Source: Toxonevra muliebris (Eukaryota > Arthropoda > Insecta > Diptera > Pallopteridae). From it: DNA of 64,000 bases. Position numbers and translations under genes: made by a program. Numbering within the stretch: position 1 is the stretch's first letter; each line of letters starts with the position of its first letter. The notes beneath the pieces were generated by a model that saw only the letters and a list, made by a program, of their open reading frames with translations, made no database searches and was not told the DNA's origin. Positions 60,527 through 64,000 of the stretch are shown piece by piece. The stretch is taken from contig OY829326.1 of NCBI GenBank assembly GCA_963691655.1, positions 80,779,235 to 80,843,234 on the forward strand, written 5' to 3'.

Positions 60527-61534
60527 CTAGATATTTGTTTGTTTGGTATTGTGATTGATTGTTAAATTTTTTTTAATTTATATATTTGTTTTATTAGCAG
60601 CAGCACAAAAAATTGTTGTAGTTGTAGAAGTAGTAATTGTTGTAGTTGTTGTTTTTGAAAATTTGTAAAAATGACAGTAATATAAAAAATACATAAAATG
60701 GTGTTGTAATTGAAAAAAAACACTTTTTTTTTAATTACAATAAATGCAAGAATTTATTGGTGTAAGTGTTCCAAAAAAAAATATAACAATATATATAAAT
60801 ATTTATTTGCATATGATAATTTAGTTTACTAAAATCATAAGGAGAAATTAGGAGTAGGTAAAAAAAAAAATACAAGAGAAATTAATTGAAACGAAACAAA
60901 CAACAAAATTAGTGGTGATATTTGTAGTATTCGTTAATGATTGGAAAAAATCAAGTTTCTCAACAATATTTTCAAATTAATACAACGTTTTATCTAATTT
61001 TAGGACACAAAATTAAACAGTTCCTTAAGGCAGTAGGGCAAGGGTACCTAAATATTAATATTCGATAAAAACCTGGTGAAGTTATTGAGGGAAGATGAGC
61101 GCTACGAATATTTATTATCTTCTACTGTGCATAAATATGAAGAAGAATGACAGAAAAGACACGGTATATGGATGCATTGCTGGGTTTGGAGAAAGAGTAT
61201 GCAGAAATGAATGAATTCAATTAACTACATGAGTGTTTCGTAATAATATTATACATAAGTTTAAGTGAACATGTCATTTACTCAATAAAAAGAAACTTAT
61301 CTTTACCTAGGACCAATAACAACTTAAGTTGGTTTATCTCGCTTTATCCTAAACTTAACTCATTTAACTCATAAGCTAATATTAAAATTTATTGAATATT
61401 AAAATTATGGGAATATTTGTGTCAGATTTCTCTATAACTGATTTTTCCTAAAGCAGAATAAAATTAAAAAAAAAAAAAAAAATATAATATAATGAGTCTA
61501 ATTTTATAATGAGTATATTTACGTATTAAATTAC

Positions 61535-62540
61535 TAGTGTCCGACCGAAGGTGATTTTTTGGCCGAAGCCGAACTTAGGCCATTCATCTAACCTTCGGCC
61601 GAAGGCGAAGACCGAAGGATTTTTAAAATATAAAAAATAAAAATCTGAAAGTAAATTTTTTCTACCTATGTATTTGCAAACATATACAGAAAAATATAAA
61701 TAGTAGATATTCCAAATAAAAAGCTGACCAGTAGCACTAAATAACTGTTCACTGTCGAAAGAGCTGACAAATATTATTTATTTCAAGAATCACTTAAAAA
61801 TTTGTTTGCGTCAAAATATACAGTTACATCGACTATATATCTATAGAACGACTGTCGTTCAACGAAACCTGTGTCAAAAAAGGAGTTGGCAGATGGCTGC
61901 CATGATTCTGCTTATCTTAAATCAAAGATTGAATCAGCATATTAATCGATTGACCTGTAGCCGGAACCAGAATTAACTCTCTAGTTCCCAAATTTTTGAT
62001 TGATTTCAAAAAAATTGAGATTGATAATATTTAATGTAAAAACCATAAATCTGAGCTCAAAACCCAAAAAAAAATTAATGGGCGTGGTTTTATGAAGCCG
62101 AAAAAGGTGAATGCCTAAAAGTATTTGTTGCTGAATAAACTTTTTATCAATTTTTTTAAATAACTAAATATTTTGTATAAAAAATTTAAATTCCTAGCTA
62201 CTCACAGCTAGTTTTTATTGTTTTTTTCGTTAAAAAAAATCACTGAATACTGTTTGTACGGTTGTAAATCTGTGGATTACTTCAAAAGTAAAAACGGAAC
62301 AAGCAAACGGAGAAAATATAACACAGAAATTCTAATGTAAATACTTTATATAACCACTTCACATTTATTTATTTGTATAAATTTTTACTGCCAATCAATA
62401 GTAAAAATTATTATAAAATAAAATGCTTATAATCTTCGGCTTCGGCAAATACTTCGGCCAAAACTTCGGCCAAAACTTCGGCCACTTTTTGCCGAAGATG
62501 CAATTTTAGGCCGAATAGCCGAATAATCGGTCAGACACTA
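61535..62540. mobile_element. non-autonomous hAT element with perfect 8-bp target duplication
   Basis: The ends TAGTGTCCGACCGA and TCGGTCAGACACTA are inverse with one mismatch. The flanks carry the identical 8-bp TAAATTAC (61527-61534, 62541-62548). Both subterminal zones are dense in TTCGGC and GCCGAA words, typical multiple binding sites for a transposase. It carries no transposase. A partial TTAA-type MITE lies inside. A truncated relative is at 4919-6126. Confidence 0.9.
61977..62200 (+). mobile_element. partial copy of the 20882-21360 MITE inside the hAT element
   Basis: It begins after TTAA (61973-61976) with CTCTCTAGTTCCCAAATTTT and follows the 20882 copy through TGGGCGTGGTTTTATGAAG to about 62200, where similarity is lost. 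Its right end is missing, so it was either truncated on insertion or later cut. Confidence 0.75.
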
Positions 62541-62953
62541 TAAATTACCTTCGACAAAAATATTACTCATCGAAAACTACTTGGGGTGCTTAGAGCCCAA
62601 TGCTTTTTTTTAGGACCCAGAAAGTCAAAATCATCTAAAACCTAAATGGTTTAATTTAAATTAAAAATTTAATTTTTAATTTAAATAAACAAAAGTTTAT
62701 TTTGGTCCCGCATATACCAAAATTATGGGTTTTTAGCGTCCACAACGTCCATAACTAGGTCCCTAGACGTGATAGAACACATCTGAGTACAGGATCGGCA
62801 CATTTAGAAAGTTATTTATCCGCCATTTCACTTTGTGGGTGATTGTAACATCCATAAAATTCCCCCCACAAACAGAAAATTATTTTATAATATTTAAATA
62901 CTGGTAAAAAATTAATATTTATTCAAAAAACTTTAAAAAATAGAACTGTACAA

Positions 62954-63391
62954 CTAAATGGTCCTATGAAATTCGAGTTTAATTTTTCGAGCCCTACTTT
63001 TGGCGTCTAAATTTTTTGCAGCATTCCTGTCTGGAACTTTTTGGACTTTGTATGTTTTCAAACCCGCATTGGCTTTAACTTTTCACACCAAATAGTCAGA
63101 GCACTGGGCTAACCGGGCAGCTTTTCTACCAGATGTGTTTGGAGATTTTTTCAATTTGCTTTCTATTTTCTTGGCTTTCCCAATATCATGTGGTCCTTGT
63201 TTTCTTCCCGAACCACGTTTCCTATCGATGGTCAAATTCTCCTGAAACTGTTTAATAACATTGGAAACAGTTTGACGGCAGACCTTCAATTCTTTGACCA
63301 ATTTTTTGTAGGACCAATTTGGATTTTTTTGAACATTTTTAATCATTTTAAGACGTACTTCTTTTTCTTCACTCATTTTGATCAAACTCAC
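62954..63391 (-). pseudogene. Tc1-like transposase, N-terminal part, broken
   Basis: An open frame starting MSLIKMSEEKEVRLKMIKN holds the paired-type DNA-binding part: a first HTH (WSYKKLVKELKVCRQTVSN), a GRKQGPHD linker with the RKRGSGR basic motif, and a second helix set (KSPNTSGRKAARLAQCS). A single in-frame TGA follows DYLV, then the frame resumes (KVKANAGLKTYKVQKVPDRN, then AAKNLDAKSRARKIK) and ends near 62954. The catalytic DDE domain is absent. Size and order fit the first third of a Tc1-family transposase. It differs from the 3.4-4.6 kb relic. Confidence 0.88.
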
Positions 63392-64000
63392 AATATATCA
63401 ACATGTTTGTCATTAAAAATAACAACTGACATATTTTTCTAGATCAAAGAAATTTTTAAATTTTACACCCAAAAAAAATTATTAGGTAAAACGTGTGTTA
63501 AGATTTTTTCAATCTCACTCCTTACTATGATATATCGTCTTCATATTCAAATGGAAATAGCCTTATCTTTTGTCCCATGTAATATTTTTATATTAACTAT
63601 AGTGTTGTAATGGATCTATTTATTCAAGTGGAAAGTGTTCCGGCGATTTCATTTCTTCATGATACATATGTATGAGTAACTAAGTATTGTGTGATATCTC
63701 AATTGAAGGGGTTAAACAAACATTTCTTGCAAGGGGAAGCACGAGAGCAAATGAAATAGATAGATTGACTACTAACAGAGTGTTTTAACTAAGGGAGGTG
63801 GTGGCAGTTAAACACTAATCCACAAACTTAATTACCACTTTTAATTAACATTTTATAATTATTTTTTAGATTGTTGTAGAATGGTGTGAAAGTACAATAC
63901 AAATTTTGAGTTTAGTTGCTTTTTATATTATTATATTTTCAACAATGAATTCGATATGAATTGAGTTGATCTTCATTTTCGATAAATGGTAGGATTAGAG

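Larger units (their letters stand above)
60527..64000 (-). other. mub: mub intron continuing past the window edge
   Basis: No further mub exon was found up to 64000, so the KH1 and KH2 exons lie beyond. The intron holds a hAT element (61535-62540) and a Tc1-like transposase relic (62954-63391). Confidence 0.7.

Overview
The window looks like nuclear DNA from a higher fly (Diptera). It is strongly AT-rich, has no operons and almost no long open frames, is full of ATGT and TA microsatellites, and carries relics of many DNA transposons and jockey-type retroposons. The one host gene I can support is the 3' part of mub (mushroom-body expressed), a PCBP/hnRNP-K-like RNA-binding protein with KH domains, read on the minus strand. 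Identification comes from the third KH domain (55245-55512), its flanking Ala/Leu-rich linker exons (57732-57816, 60389-60526) and the Asn/Ser-rich C-terminal exon (51235-51856). Each of these has consensus splice sites and matching codon phases. The 5' half of the gene, with KH1 and KH2, must lie beyond position 64000.

The most interesting feature is the 3' end of the gene. The KH3 exon ends with two bases of a codon left over (phase 2). Three downstream acceptors continue in that phase: the 206-residue Asn/Ser-rich tail (51235-51856), a 27-residue tail starting ISMETAGLPIPG (39043-39127), and a tentative 67-residue tail (9046-9250). The gene therefore probably makes alternative C-termini, with terminal exons up to 46 kb apart. 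Strongly T-rich (transcript A-rich) blocks at 8203-9045, 13300-15060, 25840-35930 and 38029-39042 look like long 3' UTR or old intron. Less skewed, TE-like blocks interrupt them.

Layout by coordinate. 1-8200: TE debris (Tc1-like relic, hAT nested in hAT, inverted-repeat MITEs). 8203-9250: tentative last exon and UTR. 9251-25840: intronic or intergenic debris with a hairpin repeat, a tRNA-like SINE, a pogo-like MITE, TTAA-flanked MITEs, a jockey RT relic and two mariner relics. 25840-39127: T-rich blocks ending at the 27-residue tail exon. 39128-51234: intron/UTR with inverted repeats, a duplicated 165-bp repeat, a long TA run and a foldback element. 51235-60526: the mub coding exons and their introns, one holding a second deleted mariner. 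60527-64000: intron with an intact-ended hAT element and a Tc1-like transposase relic.

No functional transposase, rRNA, canonical tRNA, CRISPR or prokaryotic feature is visible. Family names for repeats rest on terminal repeats, target-site duplications and short protein motifs read by eye. I ran no searches.
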